Source: Clostridia bacterium
GTDB taxonomy: Bacteria; Bacillota; Clostridia; Oscillospirales; UBA644
Assembly: GCA_017934975.1 (NCBI GenBank)
Contig: JAGBIM010000015.1
Coordinates: forward strand, 1-42,051
DNA: 42,051 bases
Direction of reading: 5' to 3'
Part shown: positions 22,891 through 29,866 of the stretch, one piece after another
How positions within the stretch are numbered: position 1 is the stretch's first letter
Layout: each line of letters opens with the position of its first letter
Translations under genes and position numbers: made by a program
The notes under the pieces: generated by a model
What the model saw: the letters and a program-made list of their open reading frames with translations, nothing else
The model's database searches: none
What the model was told of the DNA's origin: nothing

Positions 22891-23062
22891 AGTGATATTC
22901 CGTCTACGACGGAGTGATATTTTCTCTTCGAGAAAGTGGTATTGAAACCTGCGGTTTCAGTGATATTATATTCGCCTCCAAAACTGGGCGAAGCCCAATA
23001 TCACTTGCGAAGCAAATATAACTGGCGCAGCAAATATAACTCGCCGTAAGGCGAATATAACT
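22891..23062. repeat. Array of short hairpins with AGTGATATT/AATATAACT linkers (array B)
   Basis: The linker AGTGATATT occurs at 22891, 22913 and 22959, with variant AGTGGTATT at 22935. The inverted form follows as AATATCACT at 22997 and AATATAACT at 23015, 23033 and 23054. Between linkers lie small hairpins such as CCGTCTACGACGG, TTCTCTTCGAGAA, GAAACCTGCGGTTTC, TGCGAAGCA and CGCCGTAAGGCG. The linker flips near 22980 at a longer hairpin (GGGCGAAGCCC). Non-coding; same design as array A at 380-527 and likewise next to a tRNA terminator. Confidence 0.85.
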
Positions 23063-23063
23063 G

Positions 23064-23097
23064 AAAACGACAGATTCCTGTCGGAATCTGTCGTTTT
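23064..23097 (-). terminator. Terminator of tRNA-Pro
   Basis: AAAACGACAGATTCC and GGAATCTGTCGTTTT form a 15-base palindromic stem around a four-base loop, immediately after the tRNA 3' end. It is the same style as the 36-bp palindrome at 342-377 but of different sequence. Confidence 0.9.
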
Positions 23098-23098
23098 C

Positions 23099-23175
23099 TG
23101 GTCCGAGCGGCGGGAGTCGAACCCACGGCCTCTTGAACCCCATTCAAGCGCGCTACCAAACTGCGCTACGCCCGG
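23099..23175 (-). tRNA. tRNA-Pro (anticodon GGG)
   Basis: On the minus strand the acceptor CCGGGCG pairs with CGCTCGG (one G-T), and the anticodon stem CTTGA/TCAAG encloses ATGGGGT with anticodon GGG. The T-loop TTCGACT is present and CCA is encoded. It has its own promoter at 23199-23227 and its own terminator. Confidence 0.95.
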
Positions 23176-23198
23176 ATGTCTCTTTTTGAGACCTAAAT

Positions 23199-23227
23199 AT
23201 TATAGCACACTTTTTTGGATTTTGCAA
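23199..23227 (-). promoter_or_regulatory. Promoter of tRNA-Pro
   Basis: On the minus strand, TTGCAA (23227-23222), 17 bases, TATAAT (23204-23199), ending 23 bases before the tRNA. Confidence 0.85.
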
Positions 23228-23267
23228 GCCTTGAAGGCGATATTTCACAATTATTTCGCAATTATCG

Positions 23268-23288
23268 AAAAATGCGGATTTTTACCGC
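23268..23288 (-). terminator. Terminator of the isochorismatase-family gene
   Basis: GCGG (23274-23277) and CCGC (23285-23288) enclose a short loop; on the minus strand the stem is followed by ATTTTT. The stem is short, so it may be weak. Confidence 0.6.
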
Positions 23289-23292
23289 TTTT

Positions 23293-23823
23293 TTAGCCGT
23301 TGATTACGCGGATCTGGCACATTTTTAGGGTGGTGAGGGCGGCGTTGTGGCTTTCGGGGGTGACGCCCGCGCAGCAGGATGCGTCCACGGTGATGGGAAT
23401 TTCGGGATAATGGGCCTTCAGAATCAGGGCGTTGGACACCACGCAGATGTCGGTGCAAAGGCCGATGATTTCCAGTTCCATATCCTCCGCGTTGTGGTTT
23501 TCCGCCAAAACCTCGGGCAGGTCCACTGAGCCGAAGGTCAGCTTTTCGATCTCGCCGTATTCCTTGCCTTTCAAGGCGTCGGCGATCAGCCCGTGCAGCT
23601 GCCAGCCGTCGCTGTCTTTGATACAATGGGGGACGGGAAGGGCTTTTCCTTCCGCCGTTTCGGCGTAATCTTCAAAGTGCGTATCGTAGGTTACGTAGAT
23701 CGTTCCCGTAAAATTGCGGATCTTTTCGGCGGCGTTTTTCGCGGCGAGCACCGCCTCGGGGGTTCCCAGGGCTCCGTCCACGAAATCTTTTTGGATATCC
23801 ACTACGATCAGAATCGGTTCCAT
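23293..23823 (-). CDS. Isochorismatase-family cysteine hydrolase (nicotinamidase-like)
   Basis: A 176-residue cytoplasmic cysteine hydrolase. The catalytic triad is suggested by the aspartate of LIVVDIQKDFVDG (residue 9), a lysine in the CIKDSDGW or EKLTF region, and the cysteine of IIGLCTDICVVSNAL. The overall pattern with a metal-site DTHFEDY resembles nicotinamidase PncA, which converts nicotinamide to nicotinate for NAD salvage; other amidases of the family are possible. The start at 23823 is chosen for the GGAG site upstream and the initial strand MEPILIVVD; longer in-frame extensions cross the promoter. Transcribed from 23851-23880. Confidence 0.87.
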   Translation of the reverse strand: MEPILIVVDIQKDFVDGALGTPEAVLAAKNAAEKIRNFTGTIYVTYDTHFEDYAETAEGKALPVPHCIKDSDGWQLHGLIADALKGKEYGEIEKLTFGSVDLPEVLAENHNAEDMELEIIGLCTDICVVSNALILKAHYPEIPITVDASCCAGVTPESHNAALTTLKMCQIRVING

Positions 23824-23850
23824 GTTGTATCTCCTTGCTCTGTTTTTCTC

Positions 23851-23880
23851 AGTATAACACATTTTCTTCGGGTTTGTCAA
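23851..23880 (-). promoter_or_regulatory. Promoter of the nicotinamidase-like gene
   Basis: On the minus strand, TTGACA (23880-23875), 18 bases, TATACT (23856-23851). It is divergent from the promoter at 23888, with the -35 boxes 7 bases apart. Confidence 0.8.
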
Positions 23881-23887
23881 GAGGCGG

Positions 23888-23916
23888 TTGACAAGGGTCG
23901 GCAGATATGTTATAAT
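23888..23916 (+). promoter_or_regulatory. Consensus promoter of the TIGR04076 gene
   Basis: TTGACA (23888-23893), 17 bases, TATAAT (23911-23916). Confidence 0.88.
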
Positions 23917-23937
23917 ATCCCCAAGGAGCGTGATGTT

Positions 23938-24243
23938 ATGAAAGACGTGAAAATCACCGTCATGCGGCGGACCGAGTACCCCGACTTGATAGCTCAATTT
24001 GAAAATCCCATCGAGCACGCCTGCGAAATGACCGTCGGACAGGTTTTGATTTCCCGCAACGGGACCCGCCCCGAAGGATTGTGCAACGAGGCGTGGAAGT
24101 GTATGGAATCTTTCGTGAACACCCTCGCACAGGGCGGCGGGAATTTTTTTGACGGCTGGATGAAAAATCCCCATTCCGCCATGGTCTCCTGCAACGACGG
24201 CTTCCGCCCCGTCAGCTATTATCTGGAAACGGTGGAAGAATAA
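23938..24243 (+). CDS. TIGR04076 family protein
   Basis: A 101-residue small protein matching by eye the TIGR04076 pattern: VKITVMRRTEYPDL at the start, VGQVLIS, PEGLCNEAWKCMESFV, then GGGNFFDGWM and ACNDGFRPV-like SCNDGFRPVSYYLE at the end. The family is common in Clostridia and has no established function; the conserved cysteines suggest metal or redox chemistry. AAGGAG lies 9 bases before the ATG. It has its own consensus promoter and terminator. It is divergent from the nicotinamidase-like gene. Confidence 0.82.
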   Translation: MKDVKITVMRRTEYPDLIAQFENPIEHACEMTVGQVLISRNGTRPEGLCNEAWKCMESFVNTLAQGGGNFFDGWMKNPHSAMVSCNDGFRPVSYYLETVEE

Positions 24244-24253
24244 TTGAAAATGC

Positions 24254-24294
24254 GAGAGCACCTCGTCCGATTGGGCAAGGTGCTCGTTTTTTTA
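24254..24294 (+). terminator. Terminator of the TIGR04076 gene
   Basis: GAGCACCT (24256-24263) pairs with AGGTGCTC (24278-24285), followed by G and seven T. It overlaps the end of the convergent ygiQ gene. Confidence 0.88.
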
Positions 24295-26058
24295 TTTCAG
24301 CACGCGAATCAGATCGGGGCGGCCCGCTTTCAGGAGGGCTTCCCGTACCAGAGCGCGGTTCTGGGGCATATGGTACTGCAACAACGCCCGTTGATAGGCC
24401 TTATCCTTGGAGGTTCTGGGAACGAAGACCTCCTTCATGGTGAAGGGGTCCAGACCCGTATAGAACATACAGGTGGAGACGGTTCCGGGGGTGGGGTAGA
24501 AGTCCTGCACCTGCTCGGGATGATAATTGATCTTTTTCAGATACAGAGCCAGCTCGATGGCATCCTTCAGGGTGCAACCGGGGTGAGAAGACATAAGATA
24601 AGGAACCAAAAATTGCTTCTTGTCGTATTCCTTATTTAATTGATGGTATTTGTCGGTGAAGGCCTTGTAATAGCGGAAGGGAGGCTTTCCCATGTGCTTT
24701 AAGACCCGATCGGAGCAATGCTCGGGGGCAACCTTCAGCTGACCGCTGATATGATGCTGAACCAATTCGCGGAAGAAGGAATCGTCCTTGTCCAGCATGA
24801 GATAATCGTAGCGGATGCCCGAGCGGACGAAGACCTTTTTCACCTTCGGAAGCTTGCGTAGGGTGCGCAAGATATCCAGATATTCCTCGTGGGAGACCTT
24901 CAGCGCCTTGCAGGGCTCGGGGGCCAGACATTTGCGGTCTTTGCACATGGATTTTTTGCCGCAGGAGGCAAAGCGGAAGTTTGCCGTGGGCCCTCCTACG
25001 TCGTGAATATATCCCTTGAAATTGGGGGATTCGGTGATTTTTTTCGCTTCTTTTACGATGGATTCCTTGCTGCGGGAGGTGACGAACCGTCCCTGGTGAA
25101 AGGTGATGGCGCAGAAGTTGCATCCGCCGAAGCAACCCCGATTCTGAATGATGGAATTTTCCACCTCCAGAATGGCCGGCACGCCGCCCTGGTCCTCGTA
25201 AACGGGGTGGTAGCGGCGGGTGTAGGGATAGTCGTACACCGCGTCCAGCTCCTCCCGTTCCAAGGGAGATGCGGGGGGATTCTGAATCAGCCAACGCTTG
25301 GAATGTCCCTGGGCAAGGATACGTCCCCGGTGGGGATCCTGCTCCTCGTATTGAATTTTCGTGGCGATTGCGTAGGATTCCTTGCTTTTTCGCACCTCTT
25401 CAAAGGAGGGGCAGACCACCGCTTTTTCGGGCAATTCGTGGGCAATATAGCAGGTCCCGGGAATGTCCGTCAGATTTCCCACCGATTCCCCTGCGGCCAG
25501 ACGGGTGACGATGGCGGTCATGGACCGTTCGCCCATGCCGTAAGAGAGAATGTTGGCCGAGGTGTCCTCCAATACGGAGCGACGCACCTCGTTTTGCCAA
25601 TAATCGTAATGGGCAAAGCGGCGCAGGGAGGCTTCCAATCCGCCGATGACGATAGGCACGTCCTTATAGACCTCGCGGATCTTGTTGCAATAAACGATCA
25701 ACGCCCGATCGGGGCGCAATCCCGCCTTTTTTCCGGGGGAATAGGCGTCGTCGTTGCGGCGGTTGCGGGCCACGGTATAGTGGGCCACCATGGAGTCGAT
25801 GTTCCCCGAATTGACCAAAAACGCATATTTCGGTCGTCCGAATCGGGTGAAATCCTCGGCGGTTTTCCATTGGGGTTGGGCCAGAATCCCCACCGTATAC
25901 CCCAAATGCTCCACCAGATGGGAAATGATGGCCGTCCCGAAGGAGGGATGGTCCACGTAGGCGTCCCCCGTTACCAGAACAAAATCAAATTGCTCAATGC
26001 CTTCCTCCGTCATTTCTTCTCGGGAAATGGGGAGAAAACCGGGATAACGGCGGCTCAT
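24292..26058 (-). CDS. YgiQ family radical SAM protein
   Basis: A 588-residue radical SAM protein of the YgiQ/UPF0313 family. The N-terminal part (YPGFLPISREEM, then FDFVLVTGDAYVDHPSFG) is family-typical; the iron-sulfur motif CFGGCNFC near residue 310 is CxxxCxxC; later APEHCSDRVL and QVQDFYPTPGTVSTCMFYT are conserved. The reaction is unknown. The start at 26058 overlaps the ftsK stop (ATGA) and has AAGGAGA upstream, so the longer upstream frame is not used. It is the last gene of uppP-ftsK-ygiQ. Confidence 0.93.
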   Translation of the reverse strand: MSRRYPGFLPISREEMTEEGIEQFDFVLVTGDAYVDHPSFGTAIISHLVEHLGYTVGILAQPQWKTAEDFTRFGRPKYAFLVNSGNIDSMVAHYTVARNRRNDDAYSPGKKAGLRPDRALIVYCNKIREVYKDVPIVIGGLEASLRRFAHYDYWQNEVRRSVLEDTSANILSYGMGERSMTAIVTRLAAGESVGNLTDIPGTCYIAHELPEKAVVCPSFEEVRKSKESYAIATKIQYEEQDPHRGRILAQGHSKRWLIQNPPASPLEREELDAVYDYPYTRRYHPVYEDQGGVPAILEVENSIIQNRGCFGGCNFCAITFHQGRFVTSRSKESIVKEAKKITESPNFKGYIHDVGGPTANFRFASCGKKSMCKDRKCLAPEPCKALKVSHEEYLDILRTLRKLPKVKKVFVRSGIRYDYLMLDKDDSFFRELVQHHISGQLKVAPEHCSDRVLKHMGKPPFRYYKAFTDKYHQLNKEYDKKQFLVPYLMSSHPGCTLKDAIELALYLKKINYHPEQVQDFYPTPGTVSTCMFYTGLDPFTMKEVFVPRTSKDKAYQRALLQYHMPQNRALVREALLKAGRPDLIRVLK

Positions 26059-28616
26059 TCTTCTTCGTCTCCTTGGGTTGCGCGGACTTCGTTCCACTGT
26101 TCGGGGGTGATCAGAACGTCGCGGGGCTTACTGCCCTGATAAGGCCCGATATAGCCCTTCTTTTCCATTTGATCCATCAACCGTCCCGCACGGGAGTGTC
26201 CCACGCCGAGGGAGCGCTGCAGGCCCGACGTGGAGGCCATGCCTGCTTTGATGACCAGATCTACGGCGCGGGGCAACAGTACGTCGTCCCCGTCGTCCAC
26301 GTAATCTCCGTCTTCATCGGTTCCGCCCATGGAGCCGGTAATGCCCTTCTTGCCCTTGACCGTCTCCTTGGCGTTCTTTTCAATGGCGTCCAAAATGCGG
26401 GACTGCTCTTCGGTGTTGCCGTCGGATTGGTAATGATTCTTGATGTAGTCCACCACTGCTTCGATTTCCCCGTCGGAAACGTAGCAACCCTGGATACGCT
26501 GGGGCTTGGGGGCACCCAGAGGATTGTAAAGCATATCCCCGCGGCCGATGAGCTTTTCCGCCCCCGTTTGGTCGAGGATGATGCGGGAGTCGATGCCCGA
26601 AGAAACCGCAAAGGCGATTCGGGAGGGCACGTTGGTTTTGATCAGACCCGTCAGAACGTCGGCAGAGGGACGCTGGGTTGCGATGACTAAGTGCATGCCT
26701 GCGGCGCGGGCCATCTGGGCCAGACGGCAGATGGCGTCTTCTACTTCGCCGGGGGCAACCATCATCAGGTCGGCCAACTCGTCGATGATAATCACGATCT
26801 GGGGCAGGGGCTTTTCGTCCCCCGTGATCTTTTCGTTATAGCCCTGGAAATTGCGCACGTTCTTCTCGGCGAAGAGCTTGTACCGCTGCATCATTTCCGT
26901 AACCGCCCATTGCAGGGCTCCTGCGGCCTTTTTGGCTTCGGTTACTACGGGGATCAGCAGATGGGGGATTCCGTTATAACTGCTCAATTCCACCATTTTC
27001 GGGTCCACGAGAATCAGTTTGACCTGCTCGGGGGAGGACTTGTAGAGAATGCTCATCAGAATCGTATTGATGCACACGGATTTCCCGGAGCCCGTAGACC
27101 CGGCGATGAGCAGGTGGGGCATCTTGGCAAGATCGATGCAGACGTTTTGCCCTGCGATGTCCTTTCCGAGAGCAACTGCAATGTTGCTCTTGTGGTTGCG
27201 GAAGGCGTCGCTGGAAATGGTTTCCTTCAGATAAACCACGCTGGAAATTTTATTGGGAATTTCAATGCCGATGGCGGACCGACCGGGAATGGGGGCTTCG
27301 ATACGGACCCCCGACGCGGCCAGATGCAGGGCGATATCGTCGGCAAGATTGGTGATTTTGCTGATCTTGACCCCCGCGTTGGGTTGCAGCTCGTAACGGG
27401 TGACGGTAGGACCGCGTACCGCGTCCAGATAAGTGGTGTCTACGGAGAAATTCTGCAGAGCCTGCATGAGGTTCTGGGCGGTCTGTTGCAGCTCCGCCTT
27501 GGATTTTGCGGCGTTTTCGTCGGGTTTATAGGAAAGCAGGGAAAGGGGAGGATAGACGTAGGGAATCTCCTTTTCCGCTTCCTTTGCAATCTGGGCGGCA
27601 ACCTGTCCTGCCTCGGCACGGATCTCTTCCTTGGAGACCGCTTCGGGTTCGGGATTTGCGGAGGCGATTTCTTCCTCCATCAACGCCGCGGCGCGGGCGT
27701 CGATTTCTTCGGGGGAAAGAGGTTGTTCTTTTCTGCGGGGCGTTGCGCCTCGGACTTCGTTGAGCATTTCGCCCGAAAGAACCACGTCCTTGCGGGGTGC
27801 GGAAACCTCGTCGTTCGGCAGGTTCAGCTCTTCTTCCCGCTTCAACTGCTCCTTCTCGAGTCTGCGGCGGTCCGCAGGGGAAAGGGTTTCCTCGGGTGCA
27901 AGGTCGGGAATATCGAAGTCTCGCTTTTTGGCAGGCTTCTCGGGAATCGGTTCGTTTTCCGTCTTTCTCCGTTTTACGGGGACGGTGAGGGGAATCTCGT
28001 CTTCTTCCTCTGTTGCGGCTGTTTTGCGGCGGTTGCGGGCAGCGAAGATGCGGGCAAAGGTGATGCCGCTGATGAAGACCAAAAGGATCAGAATGGCCAG
28101 GATGCAGAAGATCACGGCGCCCACCTGCCCCGTGACGGCCATGAACAGCCACGCAACGGAGCCGGTAAGAACGCCGCCTCCCGCGGTGGATTCGGTTCCG
28201 TTCGTTGCAAGGGCGGAAAGATAGTCAATCAGGCTCATCCCGTTTTGCGGAAGGGCAAACACCGACCAAAGGACCGATACCACCCCGTAGAGGGCAACGA
28301 TGCACCAGCTGCGGGCGGTCATGACGGTGTGTCGGTCCATAATATACGTTCCCGCCAGAATCAGAAACAGAACGGGAATCCCCAAGGCAGTGGCGCCCAT
28401 GCACCATTTCATGGCGGTGCTCAAGCCTGTCCCCAGGGGGCCGAGAAGGTCGGGAAAAAAGCTCAGAAGGGAAATAATGCCCAAACCAAGCCAGATCAGA
28501 CCGAGGACCGTATTCTTTACGGCACGGTCCCAGGATTTCTTTTCGGGGGCTTTGGGGGCTGCTTTTTTGCGGGGAGTCGCCTTTTGGGCGGTGGTGGTTT
28601 TTTTCTTTTCCGGCAT
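26055..28616 (-). CDS. ftsK: DNA translocase FtsK/SpoIIIE
   Basis: An 853-residue septal DNA pump that clears chromosomes during division or sporulation. A basic Lys/Ala/Pro-rich N-terminus precedes about four membrane helices (residues 35-200), then an acidic linker, then the motor: Walker A IAGSTGSGKSVCINT near residue 505, Walker B IVIIIDELADLMM, and a C-terminal gamma winged-helix (STSGLQRSLGVGHSRAGRLM). The start at 28616 is chosen for the AAAGGAC site and basic start; the longer frame runs into uppP. It lies 29 bases after uppP and overlaps ygiQ by 4. Confidence 0.95.
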   Translation of the reverse strand: MPEKKKTTTAQKATPRKKAAPKAPEKKSWDRAVKNTVLGLIWLGLGIISLLSFFPDLLGPLGTGLSTAMKWCMGATALGIPVLFLILAGTYIMDRHTVMTARSWCIVALYGVVSVLWSVFALPQNGMSLIDYLSALATNGTESTAGGGVLTGSVAWLFMAVTGQVGAVIFCILAILILLVFISGITFARIFAARNRRKTAATEEEDEIPLTVPVKRRKTENEPIPEKPAKKRDFDIPDLAPEETLSPADRRRLEKEQLKREEELNLPNDEVSAPRKDVVLSGEMLNEVRGATPRRKEQPLSPEEIDARAAALMEEEIASANPEPEAVSKEEIRAEAGQVAAQIAKEAEKEIPYVYPPLSLLSYKPDENAAKSKAELQQTAQNLMQALQNFSVDTTYLDAVRGPTVTRYELQPNAGVKISKITNLADDIALHLAASGVRIEAPIPGRSAIGIEIPNKISSVVYLKETISSDAFRNHKSNIAVALGKDIAGQNVCIDLAKMPHLLIAGSTGSGKSVCINTILMSILYKSSPEQVKLILVDPKMVELSSYNGIPHLLIPVVTEAKKAAGALQWAVTEMMQRYKLFAEKNVRNFQGYNEKITGDEKPLPQIVIIIDELADLMMVAPGEVEDAICRLAQMARAAGMHLVIATQRPSADVLTGLIKTNVPSRIAFAVSSGIDSRIILDQTGAEKLIGRGDMLYNPLGAPKPQRIQGCYVSDGEIEAVVDYIKNHYQSDGNTEEQSRILDAIEKNAKETVKGKKGITGSMGGTDEDGDYVDDGDDVLLPRAVDLVIKAGMASTSGLQRSLGVGHSRAGRLMDQMEKKGYIGPYQGSKPRDVLITPEQWNEVRATQGDEEE

Positions 28617-28645
28617 TTGGAACGTCCTTTCTTTACGGGTGTCGG

Positions 28646-29449
28646 TCAGATCACTTCGCCTACGAGGGTGATGACCCCGAGGGCAAAGGTGTATAAAGCA
28701 AAATAAAAGAATTTTTTGGAGCGCAACAGATATTTCAGAAGGGTGATGGCGCAGAAGCCCGAAAGGGCGGCGGCCAGCATTCCCCAAAAACAGGGAAGCA
28801 AAAGGGCGGCATTCAAGCCCGCGCTCCATGCATCCAGGCCTTCCAGTAACGCTCCTCCCAGAATCGTGGGGATGGAAAGAAGGAAGGAATACTGGGCGGC
28901 AAAAGAGCGGTCAAGTCCGCGGCAGACCCCCGCCGTGACGGTGGTCCCCGAGCGGGAGAGGCCGGGCAAGAGGGCAAAGCCCTGTAGGATTCCCACGAAA
29001 AGCGCGTCCTTTTTTCGCATGGTATCCGCGGTCTTTCTTCCCGAGGGGGCAAGGTCGCAGAGCAACAGAATCAGCCCGTTGAACAGAAGACAGATGCCCG
29101 CCACCGTGGGGGAGAGAAGAAGGGGGTCGAGAAAATCTTTAAAGGGATAAATCAAAAACAGCGGGAGTAAGGACAGAATCAAAAGCCAAAACAGGCGGCT
29201 TGGTTCTTCCTTCGGACGGAGAAAAATTCTTCCCGTAAACACCGTGCGGCAAAGGCCTCCGATTTCTTTTCGGAAGGAAACAAACACGGCGAAGAGGGTC
29301 CCCAGATGGACCGCCACGCTGAAGGTCAGGTCTGCGGAATCCACCCCGAGCCACCTTTGTGCCAAAAGCAGGTGGGCGGAGGAGGAAACGGGGAGAAATT
29401 CGGTGAGTCCTTGCAAAAGACCCAGCAAAATCGCTTGGAGGAGGGACAT
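28646..29449 (-). CDS. uppP: Undecaprenyl-diphosphatase UppP/BacA
   Basis: A 267-residue membrane enzyme that recycles the undecaprenyl carrier used in peptidoglycan synthesis and gives bacitracin tolerance. The first signature GLLQGLTEFLPVSSSAHL is at the N-terminus with the catalytic glutamate, and the second, LPGLSRSGTTVTAG, is mid-protein; about seven hydrophobic helices are seen. ATG 29449 is preferred to the preceding in-frame TTG because AGAGGTG sits 5 bases away. It is the first gene of the uppP-ftsK-ygiQ operon and divergent from zapA. Confidence 0.95.
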   Translation of the reverse strand: MSLLQAILLGLLQGLTEFLPVSSSAHLLLAQRWLGVDSADLTFSVAVHLGTLFAVFVSFRKEIGGLCRTVFTGRIFLRPKEEPSRLFWLLILSLLPLFLIYPFKDFLDPLLLSPTVAGICLLFNGLILLLCDLAPSGRKTADTMRKKDALFVGILQGFALLPGLSRSGTTVTAGVCRGLDRSFAAQYSFLLSIPTILGGALLEGLDAWSAGLNAALLLPCFWGMLAAALSGFCAITLLKYLLRSKKFFYFALYTFALGVITLVGEVI

Positions 29450-29495
29450 CAAAACACCTCTTTGTGATGTTTTTTTTGATTTTTTCGCCGTCCTC

Positions 29496-29524
29496 TTGCT
29501 TTTTTTCTCGGAATGTGTTATGAT
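29496..29524 (+). promoter_or_regulatory. Promoter of zapA
   Basis: TTGCTT (29496-29501), 17 bases, TATGAT (29519-29524). Confidence 0.7.
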
Positions 29525-29569
29525 AATAAGAGAAAAAACATCCGTACTGTTCCGAAGGAGGAATTTGAA

Positions 29570-29860
29570 ATGGAAGAAACCATTTACACCGTCAACATCG
29601 GCGGATTCGATCTGAAAATGTATTCCAGCGAGACCGAGGCGGAAACTACGTCCATCGTCAAAGCGGTCAACCGCAGAATCCGTGAGTTCGATCAGGGCAT
29701 GAAGGGTGCTCCGAAGATCAACGCCATTCTTCTGACCTGCATGGCTCTTTGCGACGAAAACCGTCAGCTGAAGGAGAAGCTGGACAGTCAGAAGGAAAAG
29801 AACGCCGCGCTGAAGGCACAGCTGGCCGCCCTGAAAAAAGAAACGAAGAGCGAGGAATAA
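29570..29860 (+). CDS. zapA: Cell division protein ZapA
   Basis: A 96-residue FtsZ-ring-associated protein. It starts TIYTVNIGGFDLKMYS, the usual ZapA opening strand, with SIVKAVNRRIREFD and ALCDENRQLKEKL in the middle, and ends in a coiled coil (LDSQKEKNAALKAQLAALKKE). The ATG at 29570 is chosen because AAGGAGG lies 8 bases upstream; the longer frame has no such site. It is followed after 6 bases by the U32 peptidase gene, a pairing common in Clostridia. Confidence 0.92.
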   Translation: MEETIYTVNIGGFDLKMYSSETEAETTSIVKAVNRRIREFDQGMKGAPKINAILLTCMALCDENRQLKEKLDSQKEKNAALKAQLAALKKETKSEE

Positions 29861-29866
29861 TCGGAT

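Noticed and set aside
22891..23062. Hairpin array as a CRISPR
   Set aside because: Linkers are only 9 bases, the intervening segments are themselves self-complementary, the linker inverts midway, and no cas genes are present.
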